Both the position numbers and the translations under genes were made by a program. The notes under the pieces are model-generated. The model was not told the origin of the DNA and ran no database searches. It worked only from the letters and a program-made list of their open reading frames with translations. Positions 35,031-43,958 of a stretch of 64,000 bases of DNA are shown here, one piece after another; the first letter of the stretch is position 1, and each line of letters starts with the position of its first letter. Origin of the DNA: Sphingomonas sp. Lineage in GTDB: Bacteria > Pseudomonadota > Alphaproteobacteria > Sphingomonadales > Sphingomonadaceae. The stretch covers positions 1-64,000 of the forward strand of contig NZ_JANXNX010000062.1 in assembly GCF_025353885.1 (NCBI RefSeq), given 5' to 3'.

Positions 35031-36019
35031 TCAGAAGCTGATGCGAGCACCCACGCGGAGTGCATAAAGCGACGATCCGTTGGCTGTCATCAACTGGTCA
35101 GCGATCAAGTTGGCAGGAGTCGGCGACAAATATTGATATTGCGCGCAGGTGTTTACGCCTGCCGCCACACAGGTCACGCGCGCCACCGACTTGTTGAAGT
35201 AGAAGGTCGAGCGCAACTGCTGTCCCCATTTGTGGTTGACCAAATTGGTCAGGTTTTCGATGTCGCCGAACACCGTGAACTTGGTGCCCAATGGCAGGGC
35301 AAGCTCCTGCTCGACGTGAAGATCGATCTTTGTAAAGGCCCTTGACCGGAAGGCGTTGCGTGGAGCGATCTTGCCAAGATAGTTTGCAAGGCCGCTGCCC
35401 GTGATGATGGCCTCTACCGCCGCATGCCTGCCTGGTAACCGGCAATCGGCAATCGGCAATCGAGTCGAAGTAATAGGTGCCGTTACCGGGGTTTACGAAC
35501 AGGTTATAGGTATCGACACTCTAGAAATCGGCCAGCAACCGCAGGTTATGGTCGATCAGACCATCGACACCGTAAGTGTAGAATGCGGTGCCGTGGAACT
35601 GGTTGGTCCCGATTTCCGGATCGCGTTGGCCGTGCCCCCCTGGAAAAAGCCGTCACGGACGTCATACGGGGCAATCTTTGTCTGGAATTGTTCAATCGCG
35701 TCAATTGGCACCGGCCCGCGACGCGATGGCAGTCCGTCGGGATTGAGGCCGAAACCATCGGTGATGGGAACGCCGTCGATGGTGAACCGGTTGTAACGGG
35801 CGTTCTGCCCGGCAAAGCTGACGTTCCGGCCGCTGGTGCTGCTGGTTTCGAGAGTGGCGAACGGGTCGCGCCGTATCAGGTCGCGAATGTCGCGGTTGAT
35901 GCTGGCGATCTGCGAAATCTGCTCGGCGCCAAGGACGGTGGCCGGTCCCTTGAAACAGAGCTCGCCTTCGTAAGTTTCGATGCCGTTACGACAATGTGGC
36001 TACCGCCGCCGGCAAGCAT
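35031..36019 (-). pseudogene. Decayed Oar-type TonB-dependent receptor
   Basis: Pieces of one receptor appear in successive frames. A TonB box 'HIVVTASKLTKASS' lies near 35960-36000. After a frame change, plug-domain sequence follows: 'GPATVLGAEQISQIASINRD', 'VSFAGQNARYNRFTIDGVPI', 'QFQTKIAPYDVRDGFFQGG'. Another frame change gives 'TNQFHGTAFYTYGVDGL' and a stop at 35521-35523. Further on, 'NPGNGTYYFDSIAD' and, in yet another frame, the C-terminal barrel 'GLANYLGKIAPRNAFRSRA' to 'LYALRVGARISF' remain. The signal peptide and most of the barrel are missing (about 1 kb remains of an expected 3 kb). It lies behind the efflux operon on the same strand. The track ORF 35031-35459 is its intact C-terminus. 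Confidence 0.88.
35441..35461. repeat. Triple 7-bp tandem repeat inside the receptor pseudogene
   Basis: Three head-to-tail copies of ggcaatc interrupt the barrel remnant exactly where the reading frame changes between 'YYFDSIAD' and 'GLANYLG'. Three 7-bp units add 21 bp, but the flanking frames do not match, so additional indels are present. This looks like slippage at a decaying locus. Confidence 0.7.
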
Positions 36020-36070
36020 CGCAGAACGAAACTTATCGAATTCGTGGTGTAAAATGACACGTCTACGGAC

Positions 36071-37615
36071 TCAGTGGCCGGTGGGCACGTTGGTTGTGTT
36101 GGTCGCGCGCGGGGCCAGCCAGACCAGGATGGCGGACAGCACGAATGCCCCCCCGGCAATCAGAAAAACCTGGATCATGCCAAGGGTCGATGCCTGAACC
36201 TCGACCAATCGGTCGAGCGTCGCACGCGCCTGTTCCAGCGACATTCCGGCTTGCTGAAGTGTCGAAATCGTGGCTCCCGGATTGTTCAGCATCGGCACCA
36301 GGTCGGCACGCGACGCGCGCGACGCATTGTCCCAGGCGGTGGTCGCCAGCGCGGTGCCGACGGCACCCGAAAGCGTGCGAGTAAAGCTCATCAGCCCGGC
36401 AGCCGAAACGGTTTCATTCGGGCGCACGCTGCTTAAGGCAATCGACGTCAAGCCAATGAAAAAGAACGGCATGCCGATCCCTTGGACCAGCTGGGGTAAC
36501 GATAGCGTCCAGTAATCGGCGCTCGATGTCCACCCGGCGCGCATCAGCGACACCCCGGCCATCCACAATATCGCCGCACAGACCGTATAACGCAAGTCGA
36601 CCTTGCCGATCAGTCGGGCGGCGAAGGGAGAAAGTATGACGGCAAAGACACCGACCCACGCAACGGTGTAGCCGGAATCGGTAGCAGTATAGCCGACGAT
36701 CTGCTGCAGCCACAGCGGCATCAATACAACGCTCGCGAAAAAGGCACCATAAGCGAGCGAGATCGACAGCGTCCCGGCGGTAAAGCCACGATGCCGGAAT
36801 ATCCGAATATCGACGATCGGATCGTCGGTCGTCAGTTCCCAGATGACGAACGCGGCCAGGCCGACGACGGCAACGATCGCAAGCACGACAATATAGGGTG
36901 AGCCGAACCAGTCGTTCTCCCGGCCCGTGTCGAGCATAATCTGGAAGGCAGCAACGAACAGCACCAGCAATGCCAGCCCACCGAGATCGATGCGACGCTT
37001 TACGACGGTGGTTTCGTAGGGAACGATCAGCCGCGACACCGCAAATATGCAGAGAGCCACGACGGGCAAGTTGATGAAAAATATCCACGGCCACGACCAG
37101 TTATCGCTGATCAGGCCACCGAGGATGGGGCCAACGATTGGCGCCGAGGTCGTCGTCATCGCCCAGATGCCGAGGCCAAGTGCCGCCTTATTCTTTGGGA
37201 ATATCCGCAGCAGCAACGTCTGGGACAGCGGCATCAGCGGTCCACCCGACAGCCCCTGGAGAATACGGAACGTCACCAGCATCCCCAGCGTCCCCGAAAC
37301 CCCGCACAGGAACGAAAACACCGCAAAGCCGCACAGCGATATGATAAACCACCGCACGCTGCCAAACCGCGACGACAGCCACCCGGTCAGGGGAACGCTG
37401 ATCGCGTCGGCGACGGCGTAACTGGTGATGACCCAGGTCCCTTGCGTCGGCGAAACCGCGAGGCCACCGGCAATGTGGGGCACCGAGACGTTGGCGATCG
37501 TTGTGTCGAGAACCACGACGAAATTGGCAAGCGCCAGCGAAAACGCCGCTAGCAGGAGCTTTGCACCGGTCAGCGGCGCTGGCTCGGACGCTGGTTGGTC
37601 AGGCACGCTCGCCAT
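36071..37615 (-). CDS. emrB: DHA2-family multidrug efflux permease (EmrB-like)
   Basis: Inner-membrane exporter of 514 residues with about 14 transmembrane segments. 'LANFVVVLDTTIANVSVPHI' (span 1, motif D1 of DHA2), 'WVITSYAVADAISVPLTGWL' and 'GPILGGLISDNWSWPWIFFINLP' (motif C plus the following loop) are all diagnostic of EmrB/QacA-type transporters. It is the last gene of a leftward three-gene operon, separated from the adaptor by 2 bp. It works with the membrane-fusion and outer-membrane partners to expel hydrophobic toxic compounds across both membranes. The substrate is not known. Confidence 0.93.
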   Translation of the reverse strand: MASVPDQPASEPAPLTGAKLLLAAFSLALANFVVVLDTTIANVSVPHIAGGLAVSPTQGTWVITSYAVADAISVPLTGWLSSRFGSVRWFIISLCGFAVFSFLCGVSGTLGMLVTFRILQGLSGGPLMPLSQTLLLRIFPKNKAALGLGIWAMTTTSAPIVGPILGGLISDNWSWPWIFFINLPVVALCIFAVSRLIVPYETTVVKRRIDLGGLALLVLFVAAFQIMLDTGRENDWFGSPYIVVLAIVAVVGLAAFVIWELTTDDPIVDIRIFRHRGFTAGTLSISLAYGAFFASVVLMPLWLQQIVGYTATDSGYTVAWVGVFAVILSPFAARLIGKVDLRYTVCAAILWMAGVSLMRAGWTSSADYWTLSLPQLVQGIGMPFFFIGLTSIALSSVRPNETVSAAGLMSFTRTLSGAVGTALATTAWDNASRASRADLVPMLNNPGATISTLQQAGMSLEQARATLDRLVEVQASTLGMIQVFLIAGGAFVLSAILVWLAPRATNTTNVPTGH

Positions 37616-37617
37616 TA

Positions 37618-38790
37618 CTAGTTGCGTCCGTTGTCGCCACGAGTATCGATCGTCGCCGTCATCGAGAGGCCCACCCGCAGCGGATGGACGCGCAGTTCAC
37701 CGGCGTCCAGCGTAACCCGAACGGGCAGGCGCTGAACAACCTTGATCCAGTTGCCGGTCGCATTTTGTGCCGGGATAAGCGAGAACGCCGCACCGGTGCC
37801 ACCGGCATAGCCCGTCACGCGACCATGATAAACGACGTCACTGCCGTAGAAATCGGAGGTGAGTTCGACTGGCTGGCCGACCCGGACCCGCCCGAACTGA
37901 CTTTCCTTGAAATTGGCGTCGACATAGACCGTTGCGAGGGGGACGAGCGTCATGATCGGCGCACCGGCAGCAATCCGCTGGCCAACCTGCACCTGGCGAT
38001 TGGCAACGATACCATCGATCGGGGCACGAATGACCGTGCGCGACAGGTCCAGCCTAGCCTTGTCGAGACGCGCCCGCGCCGATGCCACATCGGGTGTCGT
38101 CGAGATGGTTGTGCCCCGGGTCAGGGCCTCCGTCGCCGCTGCCTCGCTCAATGCCGAGGATCGCACCGCCTGCGCCGTCGCGATGCCCGCCGCAGCCAGA
38201 TCACGGGCCGCCCTGGCTGCCGAGAAGGAGGCGCGAGCGGACGACAATTCCTCGCCCGAGACAGCGCCACTCCCCACCAGCGCCTCGCGCCGGGCCAGAT
38301 CGACACGCGCGCGTTCGAACTGGGCGGCCGCGTCGGCGGCCTTGGCGCGTGCCTGCGCAATATCGGCGTCGCGGGCCTGGACCTGGGCGCGCGCAGCGCC
38401 GACGTTGGCGGCGGCCTGTCCGTATTTTTGCTGGGCCAGGAACAACGCGGCTTCGGCAGTCGCGACGTCGACCTTGGCATCGGCGTCGTCGATGACGACC
38501 AGCACGTCACCCTTGTGGACGACCTGCGTGCCACCGACGCGCACTTCGCGGACCGCTCCGGCCACCAGCGGCGTGACTTGCGCCGTGTCTGCGCCGACAT
38601 AAGCATTGTCGGTGTGAACCCGGCCAGCCTGGGTCAGGAAATACCAGACGCCCCACAGGATCGCGACTACCACCACGACCGCGGCAAGGATAAGGAACAG
38701 CGTCTTGCGCCGCGCGGCCTTGTCCACCGGCGACTTTTCGTCAGCTAGGGCCGTGTCGGACGGAAATTCGGAAGGATGGGCGTCGGCCAT
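37618..38790 (-). CDS. emrA: HlyD/EmrA-family periplasmic adaptor
   Basis: Membrane-fusion protein of 390 residues. A cytoplasmic N-terminus is followed by one membrane anchor ('TLFLILAAVVVVVAILWGVW'). Next come a lipoyl half ('VHTDNAYVGADTAQVTPLVA', 'GDVLVVIDDADAK') and a long alanine-rich coiled-coil hairpin (about residues 110-215). The second lipoyl half and barrel domains follow ('VIRAPIDGIVANRQVQVGQRI', 'NFKESQFGRVRVGQPVEL'). It bridges the EmrB-like permease and the NodT-like outer-membrane channel, whose genes flank it. Its start overlaps the upstream stop by one base (TAATG). Confidence 0.93.
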   Translation of the reverse strand: MADAHPSEFPSDTALADEKSPVDKAARRKTLFLILAAVVVVVAILWGVWYFLTQAGRVHTDNAYVGADTAQVTPLVAGAVREVRVGGTQVVHKGDVLVVIDDADAKVDVATAEAALFLAQQKYGQAAANVGAARAQVQARDADIAQARAKAADAAAQFERARVDLARREALVGSGAVSGEELSSARASFSAARAARDLAAAGIATAQAVRSSALSEAAATEALTRGTTISTTPDVASARARLDKARLDLSRTVIRAPIDGIVANRQVQVGQRIAAGAPIMTLVPLATVYVDANFKESQFGRVRVGQPVELTSDFYGSDVVYHGRVTGYAGGTGAAFSLIPAQNATGNWIKVVQRLPVRVTLDAGELRVHPLRVGLSMTATIDTRGDNGRN

Positions 38791-40217
38791 TATCTGGCTC
38801 CTGATGAAATGCGAGTGTCGTGATAGCCGCCGCCAAGTGCGCGGATCAGGGCAATGTCAAGGACGATACGACGTGCCTCCAGGTCGGCGACGGCGCGCCG
38901 ACTGATGAGAACCGTGTCGTCGCCATTGAGGACGGGCAGTTGGTTCGACAGGCCACCTCGATACCGGATCGCAGCGATCTTGCGCGCTTCCTCGGCTGCA
39001 GCCAGAGCCTGGCGCTGTTCGGCCAGCCGGACATCGGCCGCTTGGCGGCTTGTCAGGGCATCGGCGGTCTGCTGAAGTGCGATGATCAACGTCGCATCGT
39101 AGCGCGAGACAGCTTCGTCATAATCAGCCCTGGCACCGCGATACCTTCCTGCCAGACGCCCGCCATCGAAGATTGGCAAACTGAAGGCCGCGCCGCCGTT
39201 ACCATAACTCGATCCGCTTTCGAATAGCTTACCCAGCCCCAGGGATTGCAGGCCCACGATCGCCGACAGGCTGATGTTGGGATAAAAGTCAGCCTTTGCG
39301 ACCTTGATCCGCTTTGCCGCGGCCTCGGCACGCAGTCGAGCGGCGACGATATCCGGGCGTCGTCCGACCAGATCGATCCCCGCGTTCGAAGGAATCCCGA
39401 CACCTGTTTCGCGCAAAGTCGGGCGCACGATCCGCCGGCCACGGTCGGGACCCGCACCCACCAGTGCGGCCAGTCTATGGCGCGTCAGGGCAATCGATTC
39501 GTCGAGTGCGGCAATATCGGCGCGCGCTGCCGGGACGCGCGATTCGGCCTGGCGGAGACTGCCGCGGGTGTCGACGCCGACGGCCACGCGCTGGCTGGTG
39601 AGGTCAACGGTCGCCTGCCGTATCTTAAGCGCGTCCTCTGCCACATCGCGTTGCATGTAATATTGCGCAAGCTGTGCGTAATTGGTCGCAATATCCGTGC
39701 TGAGCATCAGCCGGGCCTGCTCCAGATCAACGCGCACCGCCGCCGCCTCCGAGGTTGCCGCTGCCAGCGCGGCCCGGTCCTTGCCCCATATATCAAGGTT
39801 AAAGGAAAAGCTGCCGCTCAGCCTGCCTGTGTCCTGGATTCCTTTGGGCACGAACTGGGCGGGTATCCCCAGGTTGTAGCTTTGCTTGTTGCCACCCGCG
39901 ATGCCATCGAGCGTTGCGCTGGGCAGCAAGGCCGCCCCCGCCTGCTGCGACATCGCATCGGCCGCGCGGACCCGAGCGGTCGCGGTTGCCACGTCAGGCG
40001 ATCCGACAAGCGCTTCGTCGATCAACTGTGACAAGGCAGCGTCGCCAAATGTCGTCCACCATCGGTCTACTGGCCACCCAACCGCCGTTCCAGGAAGCGA
40101 AAGGGTAGCAGCCAGCGACGCCGCATCGCGCGGAGCGGGTGCCTGTCCCAGTCTGGGCATAGTGGCGCACCCGCCAACACAGGCAGCCAGAACGAGGGGG
40201 ACAACGAGCAAACGCAT
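38790..40217 (-). CDS. Outer-membrane efflux lipoprotein, NodT/OprM family
   Basis: TolC-type channel of 475 residues with a lipoprotein signal (lipobox 'VGGC' after a short hydrophobic core). Two OEP repeats each contain long helices, e.g. 'ATARVRAADAMSQQAGAALLPSA' in the first half and 'IAALDESIALTRHRLAALVG' then 'GRRPDIVAARLRAEAAAKRI' in the second. It is the first gene of the efflux operon and its start faces the tetR-type gene. It supplies the exit duct for the EmrAB-like pair downstream. Expression is probably repressed by the divergent TetR protein. Confidence 0.93.
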   Translation of the reverse strand: MRLLVVPLVLAACVGGCATMPRLGQAPAPRDAASLAATLSLPGTAVGWPVDRWWTTFGDAALSQLIDEALVGSPDVATATARVRAADAMSQQAGAALLPSATLDGIAGGNKQSYNLGIPAQFVPKGIQDTGRLSGSFSFNLDIWGKDRAALAAATSEAAAVRVDLEQARLMLSTDIATNYAQLAQYYMQRDVAEDALKIRQATVDLTSQRVAVGVDTRGSLRQAESRVPAARADIAALDESIALTRHRLAALVGAGPDRGRRIVRPTLRETGVGIPSNAGIDLVGRRPDIVAARLRAEAAAKRIKVAKADFYPNISLSAIVGLQSLGLGKLFESGSSYGNGGAAFSLPIFDGGRLAGRYRGARADYDEAVSRYDATLIIALQQTADALTSRQAADVRLAEQRQALAAAEEARKIAAIRYRGGLSNQLPVLNGDDTVLISRRAVADLEARRIVLDIALIRALGGGYHDTRISSGAR

Positions 40218-40229
40218 TTTTTCTAAACC

Positions 40230-40310
40230 GTACTATCTGGTACACCGGATGGAAGGTGCCCAATTCACTGAATCGAGCCGGTTGTCAATCGCAATGATAC
40301 TTGATAGTAC
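40230..40310. promoter_or_regulatory. Putative TetR operators between efflux operon and regulator
   Basis: Two related sites in opposite orientation lie in the 100-bp divergent region: GTACTATCTGGTAC at 40230-40243 and GATACTTGATAGTAC at 40296-40310. Comparing the second with the reverse complement of the first gives 11 of 13 matching bases, sharing the core GATAGTAC. Arms of this size fit TetR dimers. The second site covers an in-frame ATG at 40294, which favours 40318 as the regulator start. Confidence 0.6.
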
Positions 40311-40317
40311 ATTTCTC

Positions 40318-40950
40318 ATGGCCACTGCACTTTTGCCCAACGCCCCACTTCAGGATTCGCGCCGCTGCGCTTTCGTTGACGCAGCAAGACTCGCTTTTTT
40401 CGAGAATGGTTATGCGAGCACGACGATGTCGGCAATTTCCGCAGCGGTCGGCGGATCAAAGACGACGCTGTGGTCGTATTTCCCGTCGAAAGAAGCATTG
40501 TTTGCGGCTGTGATCGACGAAATCGTCGAACAATATGGTTGCGCCCTGTCCGTGGAATTCTCCCCGGACCAACCGGTGGACAATGTCCTTGAGCATTTTG
40601 CGGCCGCCATGCTTTCGACAATGCTATCCCCGCCGATCATCAGTCTCCACCGTTTGGTCACCGGCGAAGCAAGGCGTTTCCCCGAAATCGGCCAAATGTT
40701 TTATGAACGAGGTCCGAAACGAGGCAAGGCCCGCTTGGCGGTCTATATCCAGTTACTGATGGACGACGGGCGCCTGCGTGCCGGGGACGCCGCAATTGCC
40801 GCCCGCCAGTTCGCCGCAATGTGCCAGGGCAATGCATTCCAGAAGGCGCTCTATAGCGTCGAGTCTCCGAGCCCCGACGTGGTGGCTCGTGACATTACTG
40901 CGGCCATCGACTCTTTTCTGCGGGCCTGGGGACCCGACATTTCCCGTTAA
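40318..40950 (+). CDS. TetR/AcrR-family transcriptional regulator
   Basis: Repressor of 210 residues. The N-terminal HTH is 'TTMSAISAAVGGSKTTLWSYFPSKEALF', preceded by the TetR helix 1 'DAARLAFFENGYAST'. The C-terminal ligand domain resembles AcrR-type C-terminal domains ('SLHRLVTGEARRFPEIGQMFYERGP'). The track ORF begins far upstream inside the channel gene; realistic starts are 40294 and 40318. It is divergent from the efflux operon with palindromic sites between, so it most likely represses that operon and itself. It ends 2 bp from the lepA stop (convergent). Confidence 0.9.
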   Translation: MATALLPNAPLQDSRRCAFVDAARLAFFENGYASTTMSAISAAVGGSKTTLWSYFPSKEALFAAVIDEIVEQYGCALSVEFSPDQPVDNVLEHFAAAMLSTMLSPPIISLHRLVTGEARRFPEIGQMFYERGPKRGKARLAVYIQLLMDDGRLRAGDAAIAARQFAAMCQGNAFQKALYSVESPSPDVVARDITAAIDSFLRAWGPDISR

Positions 40951-40951
40951 G

Positions 40952-42745
40952 CTAGACGTCGTCGCCCATTCGCAGCGCCGCGATGAACGCCTCTTGCGGG
41001 ATGCTGACGCTGCCATATTCGCGCATCCGTTTCTTACCCTCTTTCTGCTTGTCGAGCAGCTTCTTCTTTCGGCTGATGTCGCCGCCATAGCATTTCGCAG
41101 TGACATCTTTGCGCATTGCGGCGATGGTCTCACGCGCGATGACCTTGCCACCGATGGCCGCCTGGATCGGGATTTTGAACAGATGGCGGGGGATCAAATC
41201 CTTCAGCCGCTCGCACATCCCCCTGCCCCGCGCTTCGGCGGTGCCACGATGAACGATCATGCTGAGGGCATCGACGGGCTCGGCATTGACCATGATGTTC
41301 ATCTTCACCAGATCGCCCTCACGGTGGCCGATCTGGTGATAGTCGAAACTGGCGTACCCGCGTGAGATCGACTTCAACCGGTCATAGAAATCGAAGACCA
41401 CCTCGTTCAACGGCAACTCATAGGTCACCTGCGCGCGGCCACCGACATAGGTCAGGTTCTTCTGGATACCGCGACGATCCTGGCAAAGTTTCAGGATCGA
41501 CCCGAGATATTCGTCCGGCACATAAATCACCGCCTCGATCCACGGCTCTTCTATGAAGTCGATCCGGCTTGCATCGGGCATATCGGCGGGGTTGTGGAGT
41601 TCGATGACTCCGCCACCGTGGTTCATGTGAATTTCATAGATCACGCTTGGTGCGGTGGTAATCAGGTCCAGGTCATATTCGCGGGTCAGGCGCTCCTGAA
41701 TGATCTCCAGGTGGAGCAACCCAAGGAATCCGCACCGAAAGCCGAACCCCAGGGCCGCGCTGCTTTCGGTTTCAAAGCTGAAGCTGGCATCGTTCAGCCG
41801 CAGCTTGCTGATGCTCTCGCGCAGTTTTTCGAAGTCGTTGGCATCGACCGGGAACAACCCGCAGAACACCACCGGCTGCACTTCCTTGAAGCCCGGCAAT
41901 GCCTCCAAGGCAGGCCGCTTGGCATCGGTCACCGTGTCACCGACGCGGGTCTGCGCCACTTCCTTGATTTGTGCGGTGATGAAGCCGATCTCGCCCGCCG
42001 CCAGTTCGGGAAGGATTTCCATCTTGGGCCGCATGCAGCCGACGCGGTCGACCAGATGCTTGGTGCCCGCTGCCATGAACTGGATTTCCTGACCTTTACG
42101 CAGGACACCGTCGATCACGCGGATCAGGATGACGACGCCAAGGTAGGGATCGTACCAGCTATCCACCAGCATCGCCTTCAACGGGGCGTCGCGGTCACCC
42201 TTGGGCGGAGGGATCCGTTCCACGATCGCGTCCAGCACTTCCTCGATACCGATCCCCGACTTGGCCGACGTCATCACCGCGCGCGACGCGTCGAGGCCGA
42301 TGATGTCCTCGATTTCCTTGCGCACCATTTCCGGCTCGGCGGCGGGCAGGTCGATTTTGTTGATAACGGGCACGATCTCATGGTCATGCTCGATCGACTG
42401 GTAAACATTGGCGAGCGTCTGCGCCTCGACACCCTGCGCCGCATCGACCACCAGCAGCGCTCCTTCGCACGCGGCGAGGCTGCGGCTGACTTCATAGGCG
42501 AAATCGACATGGCCCGGCGTGTCCATCAGGTTGAGCTCATAGCCCTTCCAGTTCAGGCGTACCGTCTGCGCCTTGATCGTGATGCCGCGCTCTTTTTCGA
42601 TGTCCATGTTATCCAGGACCTGCGACGACATTTCGCGTGCGGTCAGGCCGCCGGTCGTCTGGATCAACCGGTCTGCCAGTGTGGACTTGCCGTGATCGAT
42701 ATGGGCGATGATCGAGAAATTGCGGATCTTGTCGAGAGGTGTCAT
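40952..42745 (-). CDS. lepA: Elongation factor 4 (LepA)
   Basis: Translational GTPase of 597 residues, the standard LepA length. G-domain motifs are '[14 protein letters not shown]' (G1), 'DTPGHVDF' (G3) and 'NKIDLP' (G4). LepA-specific features include '[15 protein letters not shown]' and the C-terminal domain ending '[20 protein letters not shown]'. It back-translocates stalled ribosomes under stress. The gene is divergent from the CsgG-like gene and convergent with the TetR gene. Fully intact. Confidence 0.97.
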   Translation of the reverse strand: MTPLDKIRNFSIIAHIDHGKSTLADRLIQTTGGLTAREMSSQVLDNMDIEKERGITIKAQTVRLNWKGYELNLMDTPGHVDFAYEVSRSLAACEGALLVVDAAQGVEAQTLANVYQSIEHDHEIVPVINKIDLPAAEPEMVRKEIEDIIGLDASRAVMTSAKSGIGIEEVLDAIVERIPPPKGDRDAPLKAMLVDSWYDPYLGVVILIRVIDGVLRKGQEIQFMAAGTKHLVDRVGCMRPKMEILPELAAGEIGFITAQIKEVAQTRVGDTVTDAKRPALEALPGFKEVQPVVFCGLFPVDANDFEKLRESISKLRLNDASFSFETESSAALGFGFRCGFLGLLHLEIIQERLTREYDLDLITTAPSVIYEIHMNHGGGVIELHNPADMPDASRIDFIEEPWIEAVIYVPDEYLGSILKLCQDRRGIQKNLTYVGGRAQVTYELPLNEVVFDFYDRLKSISRGYASFDYHQIGHREGDLVKMNIMVNAEPVDALSMIVHRGTAEARGRGMCERLKDLIPRHLFKIPIQAAIGGKVIARETIAAMRKDVTAKCYGGDISRKKKLLDKQKEGKKRMREYGSVSIPQEAFIAALRMGDDV

Positions 42746-42882
42746 CGCCCGCGCCTAGCAGGGGATCGCGCACGAGTCAGCCGGACAAGTCACATCGATG
42801 CACAAAGGGTCGCTTTCCGTTATATTTTTCGGCATACGACCTCTTAAGGGCGCAAAAAACTATCCATTTCGAAACGGGGAAT

Positions 42883-43848
42883 ATGATGTTTAGAAAAGCT
42901 TTGCTTGCCGGAGCCGCGTGTTCGCTCGTGGCGACCGGTCCCGCATTTGCCGGACCTGCCAGACCATCAGGTACGCAACGCACCCAGGAAGCGGCAATGA
43001 CCGACGTTCCGCGCTGCACGCGCAAACTGGGCACCGTGTCGGTCATGGACGGTGACGACCCATCGGGCTGGACGCAATTCCAGCTGACCGGTCCGCAAAA
43101 ACTGATCAAGGTGCTGGTGCAGCGATCGGGTTGCTTCAACTTGGTCGATCGCGGCTCGGGTCTCAGCGCGGCGCAGCGCGAACGCGACATCGGTGGCGAC
43201 CTTGGCCTTCAGCGGCGCTCAAACGTCGGGCAGGGCCAGATCAAGGCAGCCGATTACGTTCTGGTTGCCGAAGTCCAGGCGTCGAACCGCAACTCGGGCG
43301 GCAGCGCCATCGGTGCTGGCATCGGCGGGCTCGTTGGTGGCCGCTTCGGCGGGCTCGTCGGCGGGATCGGCAGCAAGAAGATGGAGGCGAATACCGTCCT
43401 GTCGCTGACCAACGTCCGCACGACCGAAACCATTGCGGTCCAGGATGGCTATGCTGTCAAGAACAGCCTGAGCTTCGGTGCCGGTGGCGGCGCGGGCTTT
43501 TTCGGCGGCGGTGCAGCGGCAGTCGGCGGCGGTTACGACAATACCGACATCGGTCGCATCGTGACGCTGGCCTTCATCCAGGCGTATTCAAAGATGGTCA
43601 TGGACCTTGGGCTGGTTCGCCCGGGCAGCGTCGGCACCGCCGAAGCCACGCCGACCAAGACCTATACCGCGATGGGATCTGTCGCGATGCGCGCGACTGC
43701 CGCGCCGGGAGGACGCGTCGTTCGGACCGCGCCCGGAGGCACGATCCTCTATCCGACCGGCCGCAAGGAGGGTTTGTGGTGGGAAGTTACGGATGAAAAC
43801 GATAACACCGGCTGGGTCCTCAACACCCGGCTCGCACCCTCGCAATAA
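42883..43848 (+). CDS. CsgG/HfaB-like exported protein with C-terminal SH3-like domain
   Basis: A 321-residue secreted protein. I start it at 42883 ('MMFRKALLAG'), preceded by a ggggaa box, which gives a clean signal peptide ending 'GPAFA'. Residues 40-230 follow the CsgG pattern ('LIKVLVQRSGCFNLVDRG', 'AADYVLVAEVQASNR', 'ANTVLSLTNVRTTETIAVQDGYA'), but two glycine-rich patches ('GAGIGGLVGGRFGGLVGGIG', 'GAGGGAGFFGGG') are inserted. The last 60 residues form an SH3-like module ('ATAAPGGRVVRTAPGGTILY', 'GWVLNTRLAP'). No lipobox is present, unlike true CsgG. No curli or holdfast genes are nearby, so its role is unknown. Confidence 0.82.
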   Translation: MMFRKALLAGAACSLVATGPAFAGPARPSGTQRTQEAAMTDVPRCTRKLGTVSVMDGDDPSGWTQFQLTGPQKLIKVLVQRSGCFNLVDRGSGLSAAQRERDIGGDLGLQRRSNVGQGQIKAADYVLVAEVQASNRNSGGSAIGAGIGGLVGGRFGGLVGGIGSKKMEANTVLSLTNVRTTETIAVQDGYAVKNSLSFGAGGGAGFFGGGAAAVGGGYDNTDIGRIVTLAFIQAYSKMVMDLGLVRPGSVGTAEATPTKTYTAMGSVAMRATAAPGGRVVRTAPGGTILYPTGRKEGLWWEVTDENDNTGWVLNTRLAPSQ

Positions 43849-43866
43849 TCCAGCATGATCCTGTCA

Positions 43867-43893
43867 TCCCCGCCGGTAAGCCACCGGCGGGGA
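43867..43893 (+). terminator. GC-rich hairpin after the CsgG-like gene
   Basis: Perfect 11-bp arms tccccgccggt and accggcgggga around an aagcc loop, 18 bp behind the stop. No T-tract follows, so it is either a weak terminator or an RNA-stabilising hairpin. Confidence 0.6.
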
Positions 43894-43958
43894 CGACTTG
43901 CGCCGCTTGGCAAATCGCCTAGCATCGGCCCTGACGATGACGTCGGGAGAGCAAAACA

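Noticed and set aside
35583-36197. 204-residue plus-strand ORF
   Set aside because: It is the antisense of the TonB-receptor pseudogene and the 3' end of the efflux permease.
41594-42847. 417-residue ORF antisense to lepA
   Set aside because: Shadow of lepA; repeated 'DH', 'RR' and 'Q' patterns reflect the complement of GTPase codons and no domain is visible.
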